Shown: in pieces, positions 1 through 10,700 of the stretch | Layout: the number at the start of each line of letters is the position of its first letter | Numbering within the stretch: position 1 is the stretch's first letter | NCBI GenBank assembly: GCA_009746045.1 | Contig: RPFO01000312.1 | Span: 3,681,214 to 3,745,213, forward strand | Reading direction: 5' to 3' | Origin: Mesostigma viride | Lineage: Eukaryota > Streptophyta > Mesostigmatophyceae > Mesostigmatales > Mesostigmataceae | DNA: 64,000 nucleotides | Notes under the pieces: model-generated | Databases searched by the model: none | Told to the model about the DNA's origin: nothing | The model's input: the letters and a program-made list of their open reading frames with translations, nothing else | Program-made: the position numbers and the translations under genes

Positions 1-1802
1 CTGAGAAGATCGAAAGTTTATAAGTTTCTTCACAGCATTGTATATGGGTTTGCATACTTCTGACAAAGTTATAGAGGTGTTCTGGCCGGTCAAAGTACAA
101 GGGGTCAGGGTACTTTTTCACGTACAACGTGCATTCCGGAAAACGACGACCTGGCCATGGCGGCTTGCGCCCACGCATGGCATTTACGTTTTCGTTCGAA
201 TTTTCTGACCAAACTTAGGATATTGATTTTATACGTCCTAAAGATCATACAGGCCAATTTTTGGTTCGCGGGAATGCCATTTGATAGGTGTCGGCAGCGT
301 TCTTGCTGGAAAAAACTGCGATCAGGCCGGACGATAGAAACGTTGACAGCAATACCTTTCCGGCGTATTTTAAAGGATATATCGGTTTCTTTGTACTTTT
401 TATGATACATAGTAGTCGTAAACGTGCAAGGGTGGCCAGAAATCGCCGAATCCAGCGACCATGCTGCACAACTTTGGTGTGCCGAAATGCGCCATTTTGC
501 GGCCACCGCCTGGGCCAAGGTAACGCCATCCATGCCTGGTAAAGCTTAAGCATCGTTTTCCTATCGATGTTTGACGTTTATATGTACGTTCCAGCTTGTG
601 TAGCACATTCTTTTTGCATTATTCATGCTCTTTCTTGACCCTGGCCTGGCCCCTTTCTAAAACACCCTTCTTAGATGCTTCCCTCAGTCAGTTGACCTGC
701 CACAGGGTGATGGTGATAAGTTTTAGAGGCTGTATGGGTTTGAATACCTCCATATATGTTTGTTATACATTTCCCATACACATATTGCATGAGTGTGAGG
801 CAGTTGGCTGGTCTCTGTGGCATCATCAAGCACGTAACTGGTGAGTAAAAGCTTCCCATTGACAGCATGTGCCACCAGGTGTGCTGGCCATCACCTGGCA
901 AGCTATAGCAGCTTAGGCCTAGTTTATCCTTGCTAGGGCAGGCTGAAATAGGCTCAACATCACTAGTTTGTTGGTGGCTGCCTCCTAGAATGCATGCCTT
1001 GCGTAGGGTATCCGTACCACGTTACCTACGTGCATGGACAAGGTAGCACCTGCACATAGGTGCCATGTAAGGGCAGTGTGATGATGCAGTTATGTTTTCC
1101 CATCATTGTGGAAGGGAAATGTATTGTTTGGCATGGTTGGTGGCCATATTAGTAGGTAGTATGCCCACCCCTACCCCCTTGGTTGCTTTTTACCAACGGT
1201 ACCCCTAAGGGCTGTACTGGGTGTAACTGCTGGTATACCCACCCAAATTATGACCCCAATGGCTCAAACTGTTCAGCAACTAATTGTTTATCATCCCTGA
1301 AGTGGTAGGTGCCTAGGTCTTATAACATAATTCAAAATGCACATTCTACCAAAAATGAAAACGCGCGTCTTGACCCCCCTGACTTTGACGGCAGTTATAT
1401 ATGGCCTACCCTGCATATATGTGAGGTTGTGATATACCAACCCGAAGGGCAACTCATGGACATGCTTGGCCCCCAAGGACAGCCATTGGATATGGGTAGG
1501 TTGGATGGCATCTGGTTTGCAAAATTGTGAAGATCCAGCCGATTTATCGGCAGGATCTCAGACCATTTAGGGGTTAATTAGCCGACGTCTTGAGCCCACC
1601 TCACATTTGTAGCAAGCTATGCGTCAGCCTACCTATATGGTATTGCACTGGTTGTATTGCACCCACAGTGTTGCGCCCCGGCACCATGCCGTGGAGAGAG
1701 CGCTGTGTGGCCTGCCCACCTGCGGCAGTGAGAGAAGCTAGGGCGCCCTCCCTCCTTCTCACTGTGTTTATAGGGTTGAAGGTTCCCTTACTCTGTATTG
1801 GC
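1..1802. other. No supported gene
   Basis: No reading frame here has a recognisable motif, exon pattern or convincing codon usage; the open frames are short and scattered over both strands. The stretch holds short low-complexity runs. It may be old, decayed repeat DNA beside the LINE that follows, but nothing proves this. Confidence 0.4.
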
Positions 1803-1843
1803 ACCCACGTGACGCAGTCACGTGCTTATTAATTAATTAATTA
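1803..1843 (+). repeat. Palindromic motif plus TTAA-type tail
   Basis: The sequence CACGTGACGCAGTCACGTG, an 8-bp inverted repeat around GCA, is followed at once by repeated TTAA units. The same motif followed by TTAATTAA lies near 63175-63210, and a reverse-orientation relative without the tail lies near 29295-29340. The arrangement resembles the 3' end of a retroposon with a microsatellite tail. Its parent element was not identified. Confidence 0.45.
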
Positions 1844-1886
1844 ATGAGGACTACATCCCCAAACTAGATGGGGATGTAATCCTCAT
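1844..1886 (-). other. Stem-loop at the LINE-A 3' end
   Basis: A 17-nt stem (1844-1860 with 1870-1886, one mismatch) encloses a 9-nt loop. It lies at the 3' side of the minus-strand LINE-A, next to the TTAA-rich tract. In several LINE families a terminal stem-loop is recognised by the reverse transcriptase; that role is inferred here. Confidence 0.4.
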
Positions 1887-3015
1887 CCGAGCTGTCCTCT
1901 ACTGTAATGGCAGACGAGGCGGTCATGTAGCGGCTATCCTCAATTAGACCAATAACCTCCACCTGCGGACTTCTATACCCTGGCTAGCAACGGGCGGCGG
2001 GGCCCGCACGTGGGGAGAAAACAGGAGCATACCCCTCAGGAAGGTGCTTATCGCAGATGGCAGCCCATTTCTCCTTGTCAATCATGCGGGCGCGGAGTAC
2101 GGATAGTCCCAGAAGCCCTGCATCTTCAAGCAGTTGTGTCACATAGGTCCGGGTCGCGCCGTGCCGGTGCCGGGTGCGCGCAATTTTGCCAGTGGGTTGC
2201 GATGGGACAAGGGGACCCTGCCATAGGAGGAGGTGTCTACCCAGTGGTTGGCCCGTCTTAAGCCCCCCGGCAGGGCCCACATCGGTATATTCACCTGGTC
2301 TGTGCGGGCAAGATGGCCGGCAAAGAGGAGGCGGTGGTGTCGGATGGTATGGCCGGGTGACAAGAGCCTGGAGCTCGCAGTGGAGCTCGGCCCGGGTGCG
2401 GCGTTCTTGGTAGCGGACGCCGAGGATATGACGGAGCATTCTAGTGACGGTGCCGTCAAGCTGCTGCAGCTGGCTCAGCGCCTGGTCCACCACGGTCCAC
2501 GTCTCGATCGCAGCCGTAAAGGAGGATGCTGAGGACAAGGGCCGCCTTGAACAGATCGAATGCGCTTGCGTCGCTCAGTCACTCAGGTAGCGGCAGGTCT
2601 AAAACCTGTCGAGGCGGCGGAGGGCCGCCCAGGCCTGGCCAATGCGGGTGTTGATGTCGTCGGCCGTGGAGGGAAGCCAGCTGCCAAGGAGCTTGAAGCG
2701 AGTCGCCGGGGGGACGGGGCTGCCGTCCAGCAAGAGGAGGGTGGGTGGGGCTATCCCAGCAGGGAATCCGATGGCCATGACCTCCGTTTTCTTGCTGATC
2801 ATAAGCCCAACCGCCCGCGCTTCCAGTGATAAGCCTGTCTAGCCAGAGTTGGGCTGACTCCGGGGTTTCCACGAGCGTGGTGTCATCAGCGTAGATCAGA
2901 TCGGTCAGGCGGTAGGGTGGGTCAACCCCGCCGTAGCTGGCGTACTCCGTGACCTCGATCCCCGGCGGGCGCCCCTCCACCCGGGCAAAGCGGGCTTGTG
3001 CACGCCGCATAATAT
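1887..3015 (-). pseudogene. LINE-A, 3' half of ORF2 (reverse transcriptase C-terminal part)
   Basis: This is the C-terminal part of an L1-type LINE reverse transcriptase, broken into several frames. Reading leftward it shows the catalytic YADD box (in LIYADDTTLVE), then MISKKTEVMAIG and a FKLLGSWLP segment, and a thumb-like tail with DGTVTRMLRHILG. The same order occurs in LINE-B at 58914-59482. The frame is interrupted by stops and shifts, so it is a dead copy. Its upstream half lies at 5018-5934; the two were separated by the insertion of ORF1-only copy A. The 12-bp sequence GCCGCATAATAT at 3004-3015 is the left target duplication of that insertion. Confidence 0.8.
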
Positions 3016-5005
3016 TGAATTGAATTGAATTGAATTGTAACATAACTCCGTTGGGAGAATATGTAGCCATATCCCTAAGAAGGGGCATATGGCTTTTAAC
3101 ATTCTGGGCTACTTCCTGCAAGGGTGGGAATGTAAGCTACCCTTGCTCTAGGTGCACCATGGCACCTGCACCCTCATGATCTTCACACTATGCCCAGCTA
3201 AGGGGTAGTATGTCATGTGGGGGAAGATCATCATCAGTGGCTATACAAGAGCTAGGGCATGGCTTCTCAACAGAGAGCATCTCTCTGCATAGGCATAATA
3301 GCATGGCTAAATTCTTAATGCAACATCCATGGGGATCCCATTATAGGCGCAGGGCTTGGCTAAATTCTAAAGGCAACATCCATGGGGGCCAGTATGGGCG
3401 CACATGCGCGTGGGCCACATGCCAGGCTAACTCCTGACTAATCTACACTACTGGTATGGATTCCCTAGTCTGAGGTGGCAGGAGGGGGCTGCCAGGGCTT
3501 GTGGTCAACGTGGATGACCGCCCCCCTCCAGTATACCGGCTTCCCCCCTGCGCTCTGCCGGAGCTGAAGGTAGGTCGGCCATAGCTCGCGTCGCCGCTGT
3601 TGCTGGGCCAGGGTCAAGTCGTCGTCCAGCGTGAAGCGAGTCCTCGAGAGCTTCTTGCGGCATTTAAGGAACGCCAGCTTGTCCGCCATGTACTTAAAGG
3701 TGAGGAGCACGGGTGCCGGGCCAGCCTTCCCCCGCGCGCGGGGGAGGCGGACAGCCGACATGTCCAGCTCACCAGTGAGTAGCATGGGGGCAAAAATGTC
3801 GCGCTTAAATGCCTCAAGAAGGCTCGTGGAGGTCTCACCTGCCGGCTGGTAGAAGTGCTTGACGATGACATTGTGGCTGCGCCGGGCGATGTCGGCTTCC
3901 TCGCGAAGGTCAAGGGCTTGTTGCTTGAGTTGTGCCGAGATGGTGGAGGTGGTGGAGGTGGTGTGCTGCTTAAGCAAGTCCGCCCAGGTGGAGGGAGCAT
4001 CGCCGGCCGGGCCAGCAGGCGCCGGCTGGGCGGCGATGTCCTTCACCGCCTGGGCGGTGAGGCCGGCGGTGTCATGCAAGCTCTCAAGCTAGGGCGGTGG
4101 CGGTGGCTTAATTGAAGGCGTAGGTCGAGGTCGAGGAGCTGGGCTTTGATGTCGGCAGTGGAGGCGGAAATGGCAGTGGAGGTGGCGGTGAGGTGAGGAA
4201 GTTCAGTGCTCAGCCAGCGGGCCACCCATTGCTGCGACGTCAGCAGCAAGGGGGGTCGTGTGCTGCTGAAAGGCTTCCATGAGGATGGAACGGAGGGTGG
4301 GGGCGGAGATCAGTGGATGGAGCCCAGATCTCGCCGTCAGAGCGCTGGCCGAGAAGGGAGTTGAGGATGGCGTGCTGGAGGCGGGGGCGGGGGGAGCCGA
4401 AAACCACTGCTGACGTTGTGCCAGCGGCTTCCGTCGGTGCAGAGGAGGCGTCCGGTGTCGTGGAGATGAAGGCACAGGTCGTAAAGCGAGGCATAGTCCC
4501 AGTAGAAGATGCAGTGCAGAGCATCGGACGGAGACACTGTTGGTCCAGTCGTGATCATCGACCTGGAAAGGTTGGAGCCGACAGCGCGGTTCCGAGGGGC
4601 GTGAAGACCCTCCTGTTTTGTCGGCGGATCGATCGAGCGGGCGCGTACGTTTAGGGTCAGGCGATGCCGATGGCGAGGCATTGAGCCCGGGAGGTTGCTG
4701 GGAGACCACCAGTGCACGACTAGTGTCACCGCTGCCTGCGCCGGAGCTGGCAAAGCTGCAGCCGCAGCTGCCGCATTTTCATGCCGCGAGCGCATCCGCC
4801 AAACTGCGTTGCGTCGACAGGCGTTTGCTCGTCATATATTGCGTTTGAGATTCGGAAAATTATATCAGCATGTGCGTCTTAGATAGACGAAGCGGTAGTG
4901 ATATTCACGGCTAAAGTCGGTGCTCAAACGTGAAAGTTATGAGCTCCGCCGTCAGCCATGGCTACCTCGTGGCTCGTGGCTCGTGCATGGCCGGGATGAA
5001 AAATG
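3016..5005 (-). mobile_element. ORF1-only (HAL1-like) LINE derivative, copy A
   Basis: A 1990-bp retroposon lies on the minus strand, flanked by a perfect 12-bp target duplication GCCGCATAATAT (3004-3015 and 5006-5017). Its 3' end is a short AATTC-type tandem tail (about 3016-3037), then a 3' UTR shared with copy C. The 5' end contains the leader GAGGTAGCCATGGCTG also seen in copies B and C and in a fragment at 7130. The only coding content is an L1 ORF1-like frame; there is no endonuclease or reverse transcriptase. It sits inside the reverse transcriptase of LINE-A, so it is younger than that LINE. Mobilisation in trans by a LINE enzyme is inferred from the target duplication and tail. Confidence 0.8.
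3465..4835 (-). pseudogene. Degenerate L1-type ORF1 of copy A
   Basis: This frame is homologous to the 459-codon ORF1 of copy C (61472-62851). It begins at an ATG at 4835 and ends at a stop at 3465, but frameshifts split it into at least three pieces. The C-terminal piece is best kept: a coiled-coil segment, the RRM-like start HNVIVKHFYQPAGETSTS, and the CTD-like stretch LTLAQQQRRRELWPTYLQLR followed by YWRGAVIHVDHKPW. Copy A keeps the family's original C-terminal frame, because it has six C where copy C has five just after YWRG. Confidence 0.75.
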
Positions 5006-5017
5006 GCCGCATAATAT

Positions 5018-5934
5018 AGTCCACCATAATGATGAATAGATATGGGGAGAGCACACGTACAGCCCTGCCACACCCCCGTGTGCAGGGGGAACGCCGGAGT
5101 GACGCCGTCGGCGGTACAGACCTGGGCTTGGGACCGGGCTTCATAGAACTGGCGGATCGATGATCTCAACGATGTACGATGGGACACGGAACAGGTGAAG
5201 GACCACCCACAGGGCATCCCATACAACCGTATTGAATGCCTTGGTGTAATCCACGAAGATCAATAGCAATGGCAAGAGGCCGGGGGCCAGGCGGCGGCCA
5301 TTTCCTCGATCAGGCGGCGCGTGGTAATGGTGACCATAACACAATTGCGACCAACACGGAAGCCCATCTGGGACTCACCAAGGTGAGGATCGAGGCTGGC
5401 GCGCATGCGGTTCAGCATGTGAGGAGACGCATGAAGACTTTCAGCACGCAGCTTTGGAGGCATACGCCGCGGTAGTTGCCGGTATCCGCGGCGGACCCCT
5501 TGCCCTTGGAGCATGACCCGGACAGCGGTCTTCCAATACGTCGGCGGGGGGAGGCCAGCTCGGAAAATCCGGTTGCAAACACCCGGGAGGAAAGGCTCAA
5601 GCTCAGGCATCTTAAGGCGCAAGCTGATGGCCACAAGGTGCCAGAGCTAATTGAAGGTACTATAACGCTGTGCGCTAATATCGTTTCAAGTGCTGTAATG
5701 CCTAAGCTATCCCATATAATCGATTGCCCCCATCTAGACAACTAGCTGGAGTGCTCTATCCCGGGGAAGCCCGGGGGGGCGTCCACAGTTTCTTGTTGAC
5801 ATAGAGGTCCCCGCCCCGCCAGTACACTTGGGGCTTCTCGGGGTTGGTCTTGTGGCGGATGTAGTCGGGCCACTGATCGCGGTAGTCCTCATGTAGATAG
5901 TTTAGGTTGGGGAATGATCGATGCAGACGATATT
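5018..5934 (-). pseudogene. LINE-A, 5' half (ORF1 C-terminus joined to reverse transcriptase)
   Basis: Reading leftward from 5934 there is an open stretch ending at a stop at 5756-5758: DYRDQWPDYIRHK, then YWRGGDLYVNKKLWTPPRAS. It parallels the C-terminal domain of the ORF1 proteins of copies A and C. Reverse transcriptase motifs then follow in several frames: GNYRGVCLQSCVLKVFMRLL, QMGFRVGRNCVMVTITTRRL, IFVDYTKAFNTVVWDALW, GVWQGC and LFIIMVDYIMR. No apurinic-type endonuclease is seen between ORF1 and the reverse transcriptase, so the copy has an internal deletion. The ORF1 remnant supports a link between the full LINE and the ORF1-only family. Confidence 0.75.
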
Positions 5935-6132
5935 AATTGTTTAAACTTTTGTGTAATTATTTTTTCTAATGAGATTGGCATAGTACTCCGTGGCCGGCAT
6001 GCCTTTGCGCATGACACGCAAGTATACTTACTTAAACTTACTTACTAGACACTCCCGGCCAGTTAGGCTCGAAACACACGCCCTGATTGCAAGCAAGCTG
6101 TTCCGGCCCCACCGTCTAGGTCATCTAGTCGC
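5935..6132. other. Intergenic; short repeat shared with 63303-63345
   Basis: No gene is seen. The stretch near 5957-6001 (TTTTTTCTAATGAGATT, then a CTCCGTGG block) recurs in reverse orientation near 63303-63345. It is probably a fragment of an unidentified repeat. Confidence 0.35.
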
Positions 6133-6487
6133 TCTACACGTAAGCCAGCCATAAAGTTGTCTCCTTGATAATTTCTATGCACAAGGCTACACATTTCCAT
6201 TACCATTCATATTCATCATCCTGAACGACTCGAACACGCGGACAAGAAAACGGCACTGCTCGAGCTACCATGGTCCGGATTCTCCCGATTTCTGGCCTGC
6301 GCTGGTTGATGATATGTATTAAGGAGACAACCGCGCAGGCCAGAAATCGGGAGAATCCGGACCACGGTAGCTCGAGCCGGCCGTTATCTTGTCCGCGTTT
6401 TCGAGTCGTTCAGGATGATGAATATGAATGGAGATGGAAATGTGTAGTAGCCTTGTGCATTGAAATTATGGCTGGCTTACGTGTAGA
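6133..6487. repeat. Long foldback (inverted-repeat) element
   Basis: Two arms of about 150-165 bp (about 6133-6302 and 6329-6487) are near-perfect reverse complements. The outer ends read TCTACACGTAAGCCAGCCAT and its complement; the inner part includes the palindromic pair around GGTCCGGATTCTCCCGATTT. The loop is only about 25-30 nt. The left arm carries an extra block of about 16 nt (GTTGTCTCCTTGATA) whose complement occurs in the loop. This could be a foldback MITE or a locus giving a long hairpin RNA. No clear target duplication was found. Confidence 0.7.
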
Positions 6488-7129
6488 CATATGATTACAG
6501 CACTTGGCCACTTGAGACTCGGGTCTGCTGCGGCACCATGCTTGGTATTTCCATGGTGTATCCGAGTCCTTCTCAACACATGTTTATTCATTCAGAACGC
6601 CCGGACTCTCGGCAAAACTGAGATTAATTGTGCAGACTTTTATTGGGTAGCTCCGGGCATGCATGATGGTGCCTGCAAATATAGCTTAAGGCGTGACCGT
6701 GGCTATTGCTAAGGTTTCCCTGGAAACGGCCTCTGCCACCGGCTCAATAGTGCTTGCATGCAGCGTAAACTTGTATATCGTGTTTCCACCTTGTTTCCGC
6801 CAGTTTTCCACCTATTTCTACCGGCCTAGCTCTGCCCCGGCAGCCTCTCTTAAACCGCCATCCTACTCGACATCTCTTGCACATTGTCAGCCATAGCAGG
6901 TTGCAGTTGTGCAGTATTTAGGTGCTGTATACGTTGTCAACTGGCGCCCGTGCATATATCGCGAGGATTGGATATTCGATGGTTTATACTGCGTTGATTG
7001 AGCAAGAAGATCAGCTAGGTGCCCATAATCATAGTGTATCAGAATGTGTTGTTAGCATCTTGCCACCATTTGCTAGCATGCATTCCAGCGTCACCAACCT
7101 GCAACACATGGCCCTGAGATCGAGAAAAC
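6488..7129. other. Intergenic, no supported gene
   Basis: No coding exon or known repeat is recognised between the foldback element and the ORF1-element fragment at 7130. Confidence 0.4.
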
Positions 7130-7228
7130 GAGCCACGAGCCATGAGGTAGCCATGGCTGACGGCGGAGAGCTCATATAACTTTCACGTTTGGGCACCAAA
7201 TTTGGCCGTGAGTATCACAATTGATGGC
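7130..7228 (+). mobile_element. 5'-end fragment of the ORF1-only element family
   Basis: About 100 bp match the 5' leader of copies A, B and C: GAGGTAGCCATGGCTGACGG, AACTTTCACGTTTGGGCACC, then GGCCGTGAGTATCACAATTG. The match ends before the ORF1 start. It is an isolated 5' fragment, which is unusual because target-primed retroposons normally lose the 5' end. A deletion after insertion or a recombination product is likely. Confidence 0.65.
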
Positions 7229-7749
7229 GCTTCATCTTTCTTTCGGTCCAGGTCCCGTTCCGTGACCGCTTCAAACTGCTGGGGAGCATGTGGTACAGAA
7301 ATTCTCCACATTTTTAATTTGCCTATGCTGGTGGCAGTAATATGCATGCAGGGTAGAATTGACGTAGCCATGCATGCCTATATAGCCTAACCAGACACCA
7401 ACAGGCATCCGCCATGCATGCAGCCTAGCTATATATACAGTGCGGTGCATGTCTCGCCTAGCCGGCACCGCCTGTTTGCTCTCGTCTCCATAGTAATGCA
7501 ATGCTCACATGGACCATCTCTTGCACCTTTACATGGAATGCCGGATCCGAATTCGACGGTTCCGATATTGTACCCCCTGCATGTGGCATGAGGGACAGGG
7601 GTGGTCTCTGCCCTGGCCGGCCTTCCCGCCCGCACACAGTCTCTGGCACCTGCTCCGCGACTCCCCAACGGGAGCACATAATGTAATTAATTAATTAATG
7701 CTGGTGGTCTTATTGATGGATTCTCTGTGGCCTGCACATAGCTGTGCAG
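7229..7749. other. Intergenic / 3' flank of the minus-strand Pmp-like gene
   Basis: This stretch contains the 3' UTR side of the gene ending at 7750. It has a TTAATTAATTAA run at about 7684-7698 and no supported coding exon. Confidence 0.4.
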
Positions 7750-10700
7750 CTATAAAATGCTTGCATCCAAGACAAATTGCCCCTTGTTGCCATCCACCGG
7801 CAGGAGATTCCACGACCTGCGCAGGAAGTAGCACAGCAGGATGCGGCTCACCAGGTACAGCATGGTGCCGACCGTGAGGATCACGAACAGCGTGCCCACG
7901 ACGAGCTCCCCACCCCCAGTGAACCCGTCCCAAAAATACCAAAGCCCCAGCGCCACTGTGGCGCAGTGGGCGTGCCACACTCCCTGCTGCAGCGTGTTCT
8001 TGTCGGCGTACAGGTACGGCCGTGCACAGAAATGGAGCGCTGCGAACCCTATCAACAGAAGCAACGCGGCCAGTAGCTGAGAGTAGGCATCGGCCGCGCC
8101 CACAAATACTGTGACGATGATCAGCAGGAACTTCTGGGCCATGCTCACGCACTCCCAATAGAAGTACCGTAGTTTGTAGTCCTGATACAGGAACCCGTAC
8201 TGGCTGTGGCTGTGGTCTTCCCCGAGCGCGCGCCGATGGTGCCACATGAAAACCACCCAAGCAAGCGGCATCCCGACAACAAATAGAGCCAGCGTGGGCA
8301 CAGCGACACCAAACGCGAGCCAAAAGTGGTCGCCCTCGTAGCACTCCAGCCCCAGGTCGCTCTCCCAGTGCTTGCCCACATAGATGCCCCCGCCGTCAGT
8401 GCTCCGGTCAACAGTGTAGCAATTGAACACCTGCAGCATGGCGTCCGTCACTGCAGGCCATATGAAAAAGAACACGGCCATGCCGCTGACCACCCACCGG
8501 TGCCAGAAATAGCGCCCCAACGTGACCTCAGTTGCAGGATTGCGCCCTCGGGCCCGCTGTACTCGGTATATGATGATCCAGACGACTGCTAGAATTAGTA
8601 ATGCCCCTAACGGCAGGAGCGCATAGTAGAGCGTTTGGATTACTGGCCATGGCAGGTGGGTGTTGCGAAAGGTGCACTCGAATGAGAAGACGCCACCACC
8701 ACCTGTCACGACGTTGCGCAGGGCGCCCAGGAAACGCTCCACCACGGGGGGCCAGGTGACCTTGTAGTTGTACGCGATGCCCATGATCTGGATGCGGGCG
8801 GATGGTGGGGGGGGGAGGGGAAGGAAAGGGCATGGTTCATAGTTATGCCAGTGCTATTTGGCGAGTATTGTAATTCCATCATGATAGGGTAGCGTGCTTG
8901 ATTAGCAGAGTCTAGCTTTTATACCAGATGGCAGAGTTGTTGGTTTGATTTGCATCACTTACATCACGAGGGCTTAAGCACATGCCTAGACACCAATTGC
9001 ACCAGTTGCACCAGTTGCACAAATTGACACTACGTACAGGCAGGAGCTGTGAATCTGCTCACAGGCTTTTGCTCTCTGGCCGCGTGCCGGCAAGCAGGCG
9101 CAACAAAGTAATAGACTGGAATGCACCTTTGGTTGCTTCTCGCTTGTCATCTAGGCGCTCACTTTGAGGGGCACAAACCCTATTTTAGGTGTTATTTCGT
9201 TTACCACTGGCTGGGGCTACTGCAGGCCGCGTTTGTCACACCGGCTCACAACGCGAACGCAAGAATTAACTTGTCTTCAACACACTCACATCCAGGACTT
9301 TGTCTTTGCAACTGAGCCATGATTGCCGCGCTCAAATTACAAGATGTGACAACAGAACACATACAATTATGGCATCAATAACACCAATAAGCCAACAGGG
9401 GTCCTTGTTTGTAGCGATCGATCTAGTTGCCAGCGCGATTCCTGCATCCTTTCTCCTAGCATCACTTTATGGCATGTGGCGTTGGCGTTTCCTATCCACG
9501 AAACAGGACTAAAGCCCCGCCGCTTACCTGCATGTCATTAGGCACCAAGCTAAAAGGCCCCCCAGCTCCCGTGTGATTACCTGGCAGTAGGAGACGAGGA
9601 TCTTGATGTACACCGCCGCGTTCAGGTGGTCCGCTACCACCCCATCCGTCCGCCAGCGCAGCGTCTCGCGCACCATGAACGCATACAGCGCGGCGCCAGC
9701 CGCCATGAACATGACATAGTAGGCCGTGTTGAGCGCCACGCTGGGGCACTGCTTGCACTCAAACCCAGGTTTGCGGGTGTAGCCCTCGGCACACTCGGCA
9801 CAGAGTACCCCGCGATAGCCCTGGTCCACGTCACACTGCGCGTCGGCACGCCAGGTGGCGGATGTGCTGTCCGCCACCATGGCCAGGAGGGCATCCTCCC
9901 GCCCGGGGTAGTTGCACGCGTTTTCGTTGAGGCAGGCGTGGAACTCGTACGAGACGTTGGAGGAGCGCCAGTAGCCGGGGAGGGGCAGCACGTCGTCCCC
10001 CCCCAGGCAGATAGCCTCGGGCGGGCACAGCTCGCACTGCCTGTTCTGCGGGCGCCAGCTGAAGAGTGGTGGGTCGCACCGCTCGCACGCGTTGCTGGCG
10101 CGGCGCACCTCCCCCGGGACGCAGGCCCGCACGCGCAGCTGCACGCTGGTCCCCCGCACGCCAGCGCTGGCAAAGGAGACAGTGTACGTGCCGGGCAGCG
10201 CCGTCAGAACAAGGTCGTCGAACTCGGCACGCCCGTTGACGGACGCCTGCAGGAGCTTGCCAGTGAGACCGGGCGGGGCATTCTTGACTGAAACGAGCGC
10301 ACCCACCTCGGACGCCACCTCCTGGTTGTAGGCGTCCAATAGGGACACTCCAATCGTGGCCAGGACCTGCCCGCTGCGGAACTCTATGAACTCGGGAACC
10401 ACTGTCGAATTGGCGATCGATAGAGTGACCGCGGAGGTGGCGGCATTGTTGCCGTAGCGGGCGGTGTTGCCTGACCAGCCGGCGCACCCCGTGTTGGCTG
10501 TGCGGATGGAACCGTCGGGGCACGCGATGACCAGGTTGATGGGCGCCCAGAGCACGCCCCCCCCCCCCTTAATGCGGAGTTGTCGTTGCACTGGCATCCG
10601 CGCAGGTGGAGGGCATCGGCTGACGCCCCTTCGTCGAGGTAGAGCGCGCCACCGCTGCGGGCAGGATAAGGGGGGACGGTGGCGTGGTGGCATGGTGGCG

